Shown in pieces: positions 41,039 to 50,586 of a stretch of DNA of 64,000 nucleotides. Source of the stretch: Branchipolynoe longqiensis (lineage: Eukaryota; Annelida; Polychaeta; Phyllodocida; Polynoidae); the NCBI GenBank assembly GCA_030323885.1, contig CM059191.1, positions 106,622,844-106,686,843 of the forward strand, in the 5' to 3' direction. The notes beneath the pieces are model-generated. The model saw nothing but the letters and a program-made list of their open reading frames with translations. It searched no databases and was not told the DNA's origin. Numbering within the stretch: position 1 is the first letter of the stretch; each line of letters begins with the position of its first letter. The position numbers and the translations under genes are program-made.

Positions 41039-44000
41039 AAGGACAAATCTAACACATGACCATCATGGGAGACTTTTATCTCAGATAGCAACAGTTCCCG
41101 GCACAAGTCTCTGGCTACAATTTTATATTTATTATCAGTAAACAACCTACTGAGGGCATCCGCCAGCACCAGGTCTTTACCCGGTTTGTGGATCACCTGC
41201 ACCGGACAGGTAAATTCAGCGGCGAACCTCCAAATTTCCCGGGCACAGGCGCACAATACCGGGTCCTTACCTGCGCCAGAGGACAGTACCTGTTGGGAAG
41301 CAGCATTATCGGTATTAATGATAATCTGGTATAGATGGGGGTTAACAGGGGACAATGATTTCAGAGCTACCACTAAATTAATCGCCTCTAACTGCGCAAT
41401 ATGAAAGTCGTTACCAAGAAATTCGGGGGAGTACTTATTAGCATAAAAATTAGTCTTACTGAATGCACCCCCGCCAAGCAATGATGAGTCACACTCGATC
41501 ACCCATTTTTGCACTGGGACATGTCGAAGTAAAACAAGCCTATTATGACCTTCTGCGAACCGCAAGAACCATGCAACATCTCTAACCAGGGCTTGTGTGA
41601 CCAAAACCTTACCATAAAACGGTGTTCCCCTTAGAAAGTCTAAAATTCTATTCATGAAAATACGTGCCGGGGTCACACATTTAGAGATAAACTGCAGGCG
41701 GCCGACTAACCGCTGGACGTTCTTTCTAGTAACTAACCGTCCAACCTTCCATTTGTGGCACTCTAACAAAATATCCAATAATTTCTCATCCGGGATGCGG
41801 ACTATTAATTTATGAGAATCCAATTCATATCCCAGCCAGATTAACTGCTGAGTGGGGGGAACACATTTTTTAATGGAGAGCTTTAAACCAAGAACATTAG
41901 TCAAACGTAAGATATAAGAATATGCCTGTTGTGCCTTTTCCAAAGAACTCTCAACCCCCACAAAATCGTCTAAGAAACATAGCGTAAAGAAACCCATCCT
42001 GGCCATTAGGTGGACTACGGCTGCCGTAGTCCGGGCGCAGGCCATGCTGGACGTCCTGCAGCCGAAGGGCGGCGCTATATCAAAATATAATTTACCCTTT
42101 ACTTTAATACCAAATAACGGCACACTCAAGGGGCAGGTTCTTAATTGCCTGTACGCCCTTGCCAGGTCAATAGACCATATATAGCAGTCATGCCCCAAAC
42201 GGGTTACCTGCTTGGCCAGTGACATAATAGTTGGCAGATTATATTTGTACGGTTCCCCTTGATAAAATCCCTTATTTATACCCGAGTTCACACTACACCC
42301 CCTAGGAAAGCTAAGATCAACAATAATTCTGCGTTCATCAGTACCTTTTTTGGGGCGGGTCATAATCGGGCTAACCTGCCCCCACGGACAAAATGGGGGG
42401 TTATCGAATGGGCCCAACAGTGCATGGTGGGACAATTCAGTAGCAATATAGTTGTCTATCCAAAAGAGGTCTTCCTGTGTATGGGCATGATTAATATCAG
42501 ATGAGGTAGGGATACGTTCACCAGTAAAATTTGCCGGCCAGCCGAACTCTAAAAAGTCGACCAGGTTCACATCGTCATAGTCACACAACAACTGCCTCCA
42601 GTTTTTAATGATTAACCCGGAAGGTACAGGTAACCGAGCCGACAGGTAATTTGGAAGGCCAGTATCTCGCACTGTATTATAAATACACGCATATTTTCCG
42701 AAAAGCGTGTTATTAGTCAAACCACGACCAAAATCTATATCAGACAAAGTTGGCCAACATTTTAACACGTGTGCCTTGTAATGAAACGGAGAAGTATCAG
42801 AGAAGGCTCTATTAACAGAATACTGCGTAACATTAAAGTTGTCTACCACATCTGGCATATCATTGTTTAATAGATCGACTGCGCATCCCAAATTCAACTG
42901 ACCGTTAACATGACTGGCAACATGAACCGGGGTAACAGAATTAACAGGTGGCAACAACACCTTATCAGGACAGACCATACCAGTGTCATTCCTTATATTA
43001 GTAACTACATAGGGGGCGGGATCCATCAGGGATCCCCTAGTAATCTCAAAATTACCAATGTCAGTATTCAGTCCATTATAGAGTGGATTGGCATCATCCG
43101 AATCCTTAATATGAGGCCACCCCCCATCAGTGTCATTAACAGAACAAACAGAGCCATCAGCTTGAACAATAACATTAGGCATGTGCTGAGGCTTAGCAGA
43201 CAGCTGACAGGGGTTGGAAGAAGAAACACTAATTATATCAACGGCTGGGTTGATAATAGGTGACACATCAGTGCCATTGTCACTACATAAAGAGGGTAGG
43301 CCAGCTCCACGTGGGGCGGCTCGGCCACCCGAAGCAAGCTCATTGCAGTCAGTGATCAGCGACAGTGCATCAGTCATTAAGTCAGAACGTTGGCGTGAAT
43401 GCCATTGATATGCATTTGTGCTGCCACGGCAACGGCGTGGCTTGTAACCAGGCAGAGGCAAACCCAACGTCGGGGGTGTCCGCTGTGTCACCGTACCAAC
43501 TGAAACTGTACGCCGATTCCCAACCATTCCAACCTTCCGGGAATTATATATGAGGGATTTATATCCAGTATTAAACCATTGATGTGACCGATTGTAAATT
43601 CCATGTGCACTATATGAACATTCACGGCGTGCAAGGTTATGTGAGTTATTAAAACGACCTTTGCTGCCCTGCCCTGTTAAGTTTTTGAACCTGAAGTACC
43701 TCCTCGACCCTTTAGATGATGTATGCTGTCCATCATTAACTCTATGCGGAAACACACTATGAATTTTGGAAACTTGTGGGGGACAGAATTTCGAATTACA
43801 TACAGAACCTGTTACGGGACAGGTCTGACCCGCATTAACCAAATTGACCTCAGAAGTGATATTGGAATGGGGAATGGGAGACGTCAACAGTAACTTAGAT
43901 GGCCGACATAACACCGGCGAAACAACCGCACCGACCTGATTAATGCACTGGCTGCCTGGCAGACTTGAAGTAGTGGTAGTGAGACCGATGGCGCCATCTG

Positions 44001-44040
44001 TAGACTCAAGGTGGAACTTGTGTAGTGCAGTCGACGACAT
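41035..44040 (-). CDS. Reverse transcriptase-RNase H of the YR retrotransposon
   Basis: 1001 residues from the ATG at 44040. The first ~470 residues are Asn/Ser/Asp-rich with no recognised domain. RT follows: RRIIVDLSFPRGCSVNSGIN, WSIDLARAYRQL (palm A Asp), APPFGCRTSSMA (palm B) and LCFLDDFVGVE (catalytic LDD, about residue 690), then LGLKLSIKKCVPP and WLGYELDS. RNase H has ECDSSLLGGGAF, QLEAINLVVAL, IINTDNAASQQVL and ADALSRL (D-E-D-D). The ending 30 residues after RNase H lack a methyltransferase. It would copy the element's RNA to cDNA in the particle. It is -1 to gag, separated by 44 bp. Confidence 0.9.
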   Translation of the reverse strand: MSSTALHKFHLESTDGAIGLTTTTSSLPGSQCINQVGAVVSPVLCRPSKLLLTSPIPHSNITSEVNLVNAGQTCPVTGSVCNSKFCPPQVSKIHSVFPHRVNDGQHTSSKGSRRYFRFKNLTGQGSKGRFNNSHNLARRECSYSAHGIYNRSHQWFNTGYKSLIYNSRKVGMVGNRRTVSVGTVTQRTPPTLGLPLPGYKPRRCRGSTNAYQWHSRQRSDLMTDALSLITDCNELASGGRAAPRGAGLPSLCSDNGTDVSPIINPAVDIISVSSSNPCQLSAKPQHMPNVIVQADGSVCSVNDTDGGWPHIKDSDDANPLYNGLNTDIGNFEITRGSLMDPAPYVVTNIRNDTGMVCPDKVLLPPVNSVTPVHVASHVNGQLNLGCAVDLLNNDMPDVVDNFNVTQYSVNRAFSDTSPFHYKAHVLKCWPTLSDIDFGRGLTNNTLFGKYACIYNTVRDTGLPNYLSARLPVPSGLIIKNWRQLLCDYDDVNLVDFLEFGWPANFTGERIPTSSDINHAHTQEDLFWIDNYIATELSHHALLGPFDNPPFCPWGQVSPIMTRPKKGTDERRIIVDLSFPRGCSVNSGINKGFYQGEPYKYNLPTIMSLAKQVTRLGHDCYIWSIDLARAYRQLRTCPLSVPLFGIKVKGKLYFDIAPPFGCRTSSMACARTTAAVVHLMARMGFFTLCFLDDFVGVESSLEKAQQAYSYILRLTNVLGLKLSIKKCVPPTQQLIWLGYELDSHKLIVRIPDEKLLDILLECHKWKVGRLVTRKNVQRLVGRLQFISKCVTPARIFMNRILDFLRGTPFYGKVLVTQALVRDVAWFLRFAEGHNRLVLLRHVPVQKWVIECDSSLLGGGAFSKTNFYANKYSPEFLGNDFHIAQLEAINLVVALKSLSPVNPHLYQIIINTDNAASQQVLSSGAGKDPVLCACAREIWRFAAEFTCPVQVIHKPGKDLVLADALSRLFTDNKYKIVARDLCRELLLSEIKVSHDGHVLDLSL

Positions 44041-44084
44041 ACGCACTTGCTCACTGGAATCTGCAGCGCCGAGCCCACTGCAAT

Positions 44085-45293
44085 TTAAAAACTTGATACA
44101 CGGTTACCAACTGCGTCACTAGGCAACTGGAATGCGCGAGATTTGGAACGGCATTCCGTTTCTTTATGGGCGTGCTTCCGCCTGAGTTTGTACGCGCAAT
44201 ACGCACAAATATGTAGAAACCGACTTGACCCTTCTCCATGATCTTCATCAAATCCACATGCACCGCCCTTATTCCAAATTACGCAAGGTCTCGCATCCAC
44301 ACCTTTCCTAAAGTCTGTAAACGAATTCCCACTGACGTGCTTAACAGGCTGTGAGTCAATTCGTCTCCCTAAACCGCACACATCCCGCCGTATCTCGACT
44401 ATCTTTCCCTCATTTTCCCAGCCTTCTGGCAGTCGCTTATCAGCGATCATGTTAAAAACCTTCTCGCTGTAAGTAAGGCAAGTGCTCCATGAATAGTTTT
44501 GAGCCATCTCCAGGATCGACTCTATGTGATTGTCTATGTGTATGTCCCATCCTGATGGTACATCACCACGCCTAACCATCCTACGCATAGCAGCTAGGTA
44601 CTCAAACCATGTCGATTCGCCGAGACCGACCTTCCCCTTTTTTTCGTTTCTTATCACATACTTATGCGGCAATAACTTCAGTTTTTTAGATAGCTTAGCA
44701 CGCTTTCTTGTCAGCCTAATTAGTTCATTCATCATTGAATCATCACTTTCCTCATCACTATTATTAAATTGTTCATCGGCAGCTGCCCGTTTCATGGATG
44801 TATTATGAGAAGTTGTAAGAACTGTACCTTTTGTCGTGTGAAGTGTGTGCCCTGTGCTACACGCGATAGTCGTGCGAACCGGTGTACATTCTCTGGTCGT
44901 GCGGATAACCGCCGCCAGATTGTCATTACTGACGTCATCCGCGTAAACATCCGGCATGCTCGACGGCGGGGCCATAATAGTCCCAGCGCCGCTATCTTGA
45001 CCGGATTCCAGACTGCGTAGTCGGTCCAGCAATGGTGCTTGTGCCGCAGCTAACTTGCTGTCGAGTAATGTCGCAATATCCTCCAGTGACAAGCTTTTCC
45101 GGTGAGACTTCGATGGGCCCGGTAATGGAGCCTCATTCAGATCGCCCATGTTAAGCCGAGTCGAGGACGCCTTTCTATCCACCCGATCACACGGCTCAAT
45201 ACCATCACTTGATACACCCGAATGATCCATGGATTTAAGGAGAGCATGTGAATATCGTCCAACCACACTCCGTACTCCCCGTTGCTTCGGCAT
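44085..45293 (-). CDS. Gag (ORF1) of the YR retrotransposon
   Basis: 402 residues from ATG 45293 (MPKQRGVRSVVG). This is the first ATG of a longer open frame and lies 12 bp inside the left a1 repeat, so it is preferred. An acidic/basic middle (FNNSDEESDDSMMNELIRLT, RKRAKLSKKLKLL) precedes a folded region with STWFEYLAAMRRMVRRGDVP and NYSWSTCLTYSEKVFNMIAD. The C terminus has a Cys/His finger: CVIWNKGGACGFDEDHGEG, then HICAYCA and HKETEC. The finger matches the fragment at 2-175. Presumed capsid/nucleocapsid role. Confidence 0.8.
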   Translation of the reverse strand: MPKQRGVRSVVGRYSHALLKSMDHSGVSSDGIEPCDRVDRKASSTRLNMGDLNEAPLPGPSKSHRKSLSLEDIATLLDSKLAAAQAPLLDRLRSLESGQDSGAGTIMAPPSSMPDVYADDVSNDNLAAVIRTTRECTPVRTTIACSTGHTLHTTKGTVLTTSHNTSMKRAAADEQFNNSDEESDDSMMNELIRLTRKRAKLSKKLKLLPHKYVIRNEKKGKVGLGESTWFEYLAAMRRMVRRGDVPSGWDIHIDNHIESILEMAQNYSWSTCLTYSEKVFNMIADKRLPEGWENEGKIVEIRRDVCGLGRRIDSQPVKHVSGNSFTDFRKGVDARPCVIWNKGGACGFDEDHGEGSSRFLHICAYCAYKLRRKHAHKETECRSKSRAFQLPSDAVGNRVSSF

Positions 45294-45304
45294 CTTGGAC
45301 ACTA

Positions 45305-45498
45305 TGAATCTTGTAAACTCGCTCAGGTGAACCGTCGACGACGGTGGCCAGGTAAGAACTGGACAAGCCTTGAATCTACTACCGGAAGTTAGTTTAGCGC
45401 GTAGCAACGCGGGCTACGAACGGTATCTATGGCGCTGCTCATATCAGGCCCGTATCCAGGGTTTGTGAATTATGCATGTTTCCGGCAACATGGACAAT
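45305..45498 (-). repeat. a1 split direct repeat, 5' end of the YR element
   Basis: Identical to 39296-39489. It must contain the promoter or RNA start; none is obvious. The outer flank is ATATACCACATATATAG. Confidence 0.9.
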
Positions 45499-46231
45499 AT
45501 ATACCACATATATAGAACAACAGGCGGTGAAATAGACCCCTTTCAATGTTTATAAACATTGTGTATGTGCACGCAGCTTGGCTGCAGAACGAAGGCACAC
45601 TGCCATTGAGTTTGCCGGTACACGCAGTGGAAAACGTTTATTTTATTCAAAATTCATTGAAATGCAGAACCCTAACCTTTTACATTTAATATAATCTATT
45701 CGTTGAATATGTTTTCTATATGTGTTCCAAGCGGGTTGCTTCTAGGTTGTGTTCTTTTAAAGATATTTCACTTTTTCTGTATGAAGATTGCTCACGACCA
45801 TTGACAATTCATTGAATTTGCCGATACGCGCAGTGCAAACCGTCTATTATATTCAAAATTAATAGAAATGCAGAACCCTAACCGTATAAATTTAATATAA
45901 TCTATTCATTGAATATATTCATTGAATATGTTCCAAGCGGGTTGCTTCTAGGTGGTGTGGTCTTAGAGATATTTCACTTTTTCTGTATGAAGATTGCTCA
46001 TAGCCATTGAGTTTGCAGTGTGACAGTGTGTTGTCCTGCAGCCAAAAGGCGCACGCACTGACCTAGATACCTATGCTGACGTCATATGAAATAGGTCTAT
46101 ATACAAGGATGATATTTTCCCGCTTTTAAACGGATTTCCGGATTTTTTTCACAGCCTGGCGGCATTTATTATATAGGTGTAAACAGAAATTCGCCGTCGG
46201 CTTGATTTCCTTCTTTTTGTGTGTGCCTGAA
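45499..46231 (+). repeat. Two to three units of the ~205-bp satellite
   Basis: Units beginning CCATTGAGTTTGCCGGTACA (45602), TCATTGAATTTGCCGATACG (45811) and CCATTGAGTTTGCAGTGTGA (46004) each contain GAAATGCAGAACCCTAACC, AATATAATCTATTC and TTCCAAGCGGGTTGCTTCTA. Period is about 195-209 bp. A closely related pair is at 63653-64000 on the other strand. Confidence 0.65.
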
Positions 46232-46877
46232 ACCGGTGTAGCAGGAAATCGCAAACCCTGTAAATCGCAAACCCCCACTTGTGATTTCCTAGGAAATCGC
46301 AAACCCCCATGCCATATATGGGCATGGGGGGTTTGCGATTTCCTAGGAAATCGCATATCCCCCCTGGAGATCGCAAACCCCCCATTCGGCGGCGGCGGCG
46401 ATTTGTTTACTTTACGTTCGTTGAATTTAGGGTTATATTGGTCAAATTTCACTTATTTGGTTACCAATTTAACCCTAAATTCGAAGCGTTATTAAGGCTA
46501 CCGCCGCATTGGCGGTGATATTACTAGTTATATTTTCGAATCGACGAATGTAAAGTAAACAAATCGCCGCCGCCGCCAGTATGGAACGCGACGTCGATGC
46601 GGCGGCGATTTGTTTACATTACGTTCGGCGATTAATATCGCCGCCAATGCGGCGGTTAGCCTTAATAACGCTTCGAATTTAGGGTTAATTTAATGAAATT
46701 TCACGATTTGAGTATATAATTCTGTTAAATATGGTCGCATTGAATAGATTTGGCCCGAATCGGTCCCAAAACACAGGGGGGTTTGCGATTTCCAGGGGGG
46801 GGTTTGTGATTTCCTAGTAAATCGCAAACCCCGGGGTGTGCAATTTCCAGGGGTTTGCGATTTACTGCCACACCGGT
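46232..46877. mobile_element. Foldback element of a second terminal type
   Basis: Ends ACCGGTGTAGCAGGAAATCG and (inverse) ACCGGTGTGGCAGTAAATCG. The subterminal region is built of AAATCGCAAACCCC units in both orientations, including a 60-bp near-perfect palindrome at 46288-46347. The inner arms (GCGGCGGCGATTTGTTTACT, AATAACGCTTCGAATTTAGG) are the same as in the TGGGCC-ended foldbacks. Confidence 0.7.
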
Positions 46878-46939
46878 ATCATCCCTGAATATAGTACACG
46901 CGTGTTTGTAAGCCCATGCCTTACTAGCCATCAGATACA

Positions 46940-47226
46940 TAATGCCTAGTACACACCTCCCGTATAGGATTCGCGCACTAAAACTCACGACTCGACCCGA
47001 CCCGCTTAAAACTGAAAACGGGCCGATTCGTTTTTCGAATCGCGAATCGCAATCGTAAACGGCCGCTTTTAGCACTAAAAACTGAGTTTTATGCGCGAAT
47101 CGCAATCGCTATCGCTAGGTGTGCGTGGGGAGCGCACACCAAGCGATTTTTGTGGGCGAAACGGGCAGTTTTCGATCGTATACGGGAGGTGTGCGCACAC
47201 AAACGGTAGGTGTGTACCGGGCATTA
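46940..47226. mobile_element. MITE, 'TAATGCC..GTACACACCT' TIRs
   Basis: Left TAATGCCTAGTACACACCTC and right (inverse) TAATGCCCGGTACACACCTA. The interior repeats TACGGGAGGTGTGCGC and GAATCGCAATCG motifs. No ORF. Confidence 0.6.
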
Positions 47227-47465
47227 AACAAACTAACTCTGAGGATAAGAAGGTATTACAAACGCGGGGTTAGGTCCTGTTGCTGGCAGCTACTTTTAAT
47301 GTGTGAATCAGACAACATTTGTCACGTGACCTCTGGGTTTCGTTCTATTAGCAACCACCAGGGCTGAATGACTAATGCCCGGGTAAACACTTTAAAAAAG
47401 GCATAAGCAGCAACCCCAACATCTCTCCAAACATTTTCTTTCTTTTATTTAATCTTATATGGCCT
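47227..47465. other. Non-coding stretch
   Basis: Nothing recognised. Confidence 0.3.
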
Positions 47466-47807
47466 ATGGTTTTGAGTTTCTGTCATTTTCCTGAGATACA
47501 TATATTAGATTGAATTTAGTTTGAAGTAACTTTTATTTTAAATGGCTTTTTGAGATAGTTGAAGTGCAAACGTGTAAAATTAGTTTTGGCAAGCATGCCA
47601 AAAATCTGACACTAGACTCCTGCAGTAACAAGTTCTATTAAATTGACTCGGTATTCCCTTCTATGCAGAAACAAATGTTTAATAAGTGGATCAATATCTA
47701 AGTTAGATAACAATAAATAAACAAACAAACTTAGATATTTTGAATAGAATCTAGATAATTGTTTTGGTTTTGAAAATTTGATACTTCATAGGACTATGCA
47801 GCTTTAA
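47466..47807. mobile_element. Dispersed repeat/MITE-like, AAAGCTGCATAGTCC family
   Basis: It shares GGTTTTGAGTTTCTGTCATT and TTTAATAAGTGGATCAATAT with 29129-29311 and TTTTGGCAAGCATGCCAAAA with 5223. The right end GGACTATGCAGCTTTAAG has an inverted counterpart at 48268-48304. Confidence 0.45.
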
Positions 47808-48529
47808 GTAAATACAAAAGGTAACCGTTATGAGTAGAATAAACCAACAATCACACACAACAAATACAAACAAAATACCTCCCATCTCTTTCGTCTTACT
47901 TTGCTTTTTATTATAAATATCGTAAGCGACAGAAGCAGCCTCCAGCCTGCCCTGGAGCAGACTGGAGCGTGCTCCACTGGGAAAGTCACTGACGTGTTTG
48001 TTTGTTTGTTTTTGTGTGTAAAGATTGTGCAGTTACCCCGTCACAATAAGTCTCACCCGTGTTTTTCATCGCTGAGTAAAGTTGGTCCAAAGTTGTTAAT
48101 TTACAATGCATTTATACATATATACACATGTTTAACTGTGTCAGTTTGACCTGCCGTGGTTCTCTTCGTGTGCAATTAATCTCATCGGCATTGGATCAGC
48201 GGCCGCCTGGCTGGTTGGTGGTTGACGCCGACACTCCTCCCTCTTCCACGCCGCTCGATTTAACCCCGCTTAAAGCTGCATAGTACGGTGAAATATCAAA
48301 TTTTCAAAACCAAACCAATTATCTAGATTTGATTTTGCATATATATATATATATCTATATATATTTTACCTCGGTATACAGCCTCAGGCTAGGGAGAAGG
48401 AAGCACGTGAGGTACCAGCAATTAGCATATACAACTCACGACTGGATTACGTGTCGTTGGGTTGCTCCGGCAAATTTAGTCTACATACAAGCAAATACGC
48501 AGTAAGTATAATAAAAACTGTGGTTAGCT
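47808..48529. other. Non-coding; inverted 35-bp partner at 48268-48304 and AT microsatellite
   Basis: TTAAAGCTGCATAGTACGGT followed by GAAATATCAAATTTTC mirrors 47778-47807. A TATATATA run occurs at 48340-48368. No gene. Confidence 0.4.
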
Positions 48530-49093
48530 TAATTATGATGCATTAGAGCATCATTATGGAAACTTTAGACTTTCTTTGGTCCATTTTGGACGAGTTATTT
48601 GGTTATAAAAAACCAAGGATAGATTCCTTCTCGAAGGAACGAAACCGATCATTAGCGGTTCTGTCAACACCCGTGTCACCGTGTGATTATGGGTAGAGAT
48701 GTGGGCTCTGCCTCATCTCCTGTGGAAATTCTCTCGTACTCTAATAGAGAGTAATGTTGGAGATGCTCCTGGGTTTCTTTTATAGACTCCCCACAAATTT
48801 TTTCAGGCGTTTCTCCGAGTTTCGTAGCATTTTCTCCAACTTGTTGACGTAGTAGTCACAGGTGGGAGAAGTGTGCGGAACAGAGGGATGGGCGGGACGA
48901 TACACTGGTCCGGACCCCGCGTAAGGTTTGGGCTTGACCCACAATCCACGCACAAATTTAGCTTATTACGCCTGTGTTATAACGGTATAAACACATTCTC
49001 TAACACCACTAGATGTCCAAATGAGTTTGAAACAACCATATTGTGACATATATATATACCGAGACTGACCAAAAATCTTTGTTTCAGTTCCCG
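48530..49093 (+). other. Probable 5' region of a DIRS-type element
   Basis: It lies immediately upstream of the gag frame at 49094. It contains CTCGTACTCTAATAGAGAGT and other short inverted pieces, as expected of a DIRS terminal region, but no matching 3' terminus is present. Assignment is inferred from position. Confidence 0.3.
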
Positions 49094-50377
49094 ATGGCCA
49101 CGAAGCGGAGTAGGCGCGGTGCAGCAGCAGCTGAGGGGCGTGTTCCGAGTGGATTGGACGAGGAGTACGACTCCTCACCCGTGTTGTCGGCAGTGCCTTC
49201 GACACAGCCCGGGGCGCATATTCTCTCCGAGGCGGACGAGGACATAGTGCCTGACGGCGCCGCGGCTCAAAATTGGGAGACTCGGTTTACGGCGATGGAG
49301 AGTCATATTATGTCTCTCAAACCACCGGTGTCTCGTAAACGGTGAATGCCGAGTGTCCAAGATGAGTCATCTTTTGAGGATTTCTCGGAGACAGACTGAG
49401 CGATGGAGCTTAAGGCTCCTCCTCCTCCTTCTCCTAAACGGAGGAAGAAGAAGAAACATATCATTTCTTCTGGTGATGATTTCACCAAAGAACGGGGGAA
49501 GACTGGACTTCGCAAAAAGCGGAAGACCAAGTCCAAGAAGAAGAAGAAGAAGAAGAGGAAAGATTCTTCTTCTTCCGATTATTCCACAGATTCCACTTCC
49601 ATGGAATCAGACTCAGACACACAATATGAAGGTGTCTATGCTGCCATTGGTGGCAAAGTGGCTAAGAAAGTGGAGAAGCCAAAGGCTAAGCGTGTTAAAA
49701 CCACTACGCTTATGCGCGAGACCATTAATGGCCATTTCCGCACGTTTAAACCGGCGGAAATTATCTCCAAGTTAGGAGATGAATTAACAGGCATTAAAGG
49801 TGTTCCCAACTCCATCATTAAGGAGATGGATCGAGATGTCAATATGACGGATGACCGTACGAGATTTGAGGGTGTGTTGCACACAGTGCATAAGGCGGTG
49901 CTTGGTACCCTAACAGCTATTGCTCCTGTGGCAAATAGAATGCAAAGAGAAAATAAGTTCTCGTCTTTGGCTAAGACGATGGACAAAGGAATTGCATTGT
50001 TGGCGGCGGCATGTAATTACCTGTCGTATCGAAGATATGAAAATGTCTTCAAGTCGGTTTGCACAGATGCTGGCAAAGAAGTGGCTCGCTCAAAGAAGAT
50101 TACGGATAATGATGGGAAAGAGTTTACGCTCTTTCTCGCTCCAGAGCCGATTAAAGGGAAACCTTTAGATAACAGGAAAATGTTTGGCGGTCAACTACAA
50201 TACCTCTATAAAGAGGTAGAAACTGCACCCAAGAGTGGCAAAAACATGGATGGCAAGAAGAAACAGGAAACTCCTCGTTTCAAAAGGTGCCATGTTGCGT
50301 CACGTGACTCCTGGTTGTCCGGGACGCGGCGTTCCTTCTTTGGTGACCACTTGAGCCAGTCACTCAGCTGGTATTGA
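49094..50377 (+). pseudogene. DIRS-type gag-like ORF1 with two in-frame TGA codons
   Basis: One frame runs from ATG 49094 (MATKRSRRGAAAAEG) to a stop at 50375-50377, interrupted only by TGA at 49343 and 49398. Features: NWETRFTAMESHIMSL near residue 65, very basic clusters (SPKRRKKKKH; KKRKTKSKKKKKKKRKD) that look like nuclear localisation signals, and a helical core (GVLHTVHKAVLGTLTAIAPV; KGIALLAAACNYLSYRRYEN) of the kind seen in DIRS-like ORF1 proteins. The last codons run into a 38-bp minisatellite, so the normal C terminus is lost. No RT or recombinase follows. It is unrelated in sequence to the gag at 44085. Family call is by resemblance only. Confidence 0.45.
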
Positions 50378-50575
50378 TTCAGTGCCACTTGAACCAGTCA
50401 CTCAGCTGGTATTGATTCAGTGCCACTTGAACCAGTCACTCAGCTGGTATCGATTCAGTGCCACTTGAGCCAGTCACTCAGCTGGTATTGATTCAGTGCC
50501 ACTTGAACCAGTCACTCAGCTGGTATTGATTCAGAGCCACTTGAACCAGTCCCGCAGCTGGTATTGATTCAGTGG
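50347..50575. repeat. 38-bp minisatellite, six copies
   Basis: The unit is CACTTGARCCAGTCACTCAG followed by CTGGTATTGATTCAGTGC. The first copy overlaps the end of the gag-like frame. Confidence 0.9.
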
Positions 50576-50586
50576 TGATGGGTTGT

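Larger units (their letters stand above)
38713..45498 (-). mobile_element. Complete Ngaro-like tyrosine-recombinase retrotransposon with split direct repeats
   Basis: In sense (minus) orientation the order is a1 (45498-45305), gag, RT-RNase H, recombinase, b1 (40034-39487), a2 (39489-39296), b2 (39260-38713). The a copies (194 bp) and b copies (548 bp) appear identical by eye, implying recent insertion. The flanks, ..GCATAAT and ATATACC.., show no target-site duplication; an AAT trinucleotide is shared at all repeat borders and can serve as the crossover. Family knowledge: split direct repeats and no TSD are hallmarks of Ngaro- and PAT-type elements, which integrate a circular DNA by a YR. 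No methyltransferase domain follows RNase H, which favours Ngaro over DIRS/PAT. All three frames are open. Confidence 0.9.

Noticed and set aside
41035..44040. Methyltransferase domain of DIRS/PAT type after RNase H
   Set aside because: Only about 30 residues remain after the ADALSRL motif, which is too short. Its absence was used to favour a Ngaro-like assignment.
50347..50575. CRISPR-like array
   Set aside because: 38-bp units are directly tandem without spacers, so it is a minisatellite.
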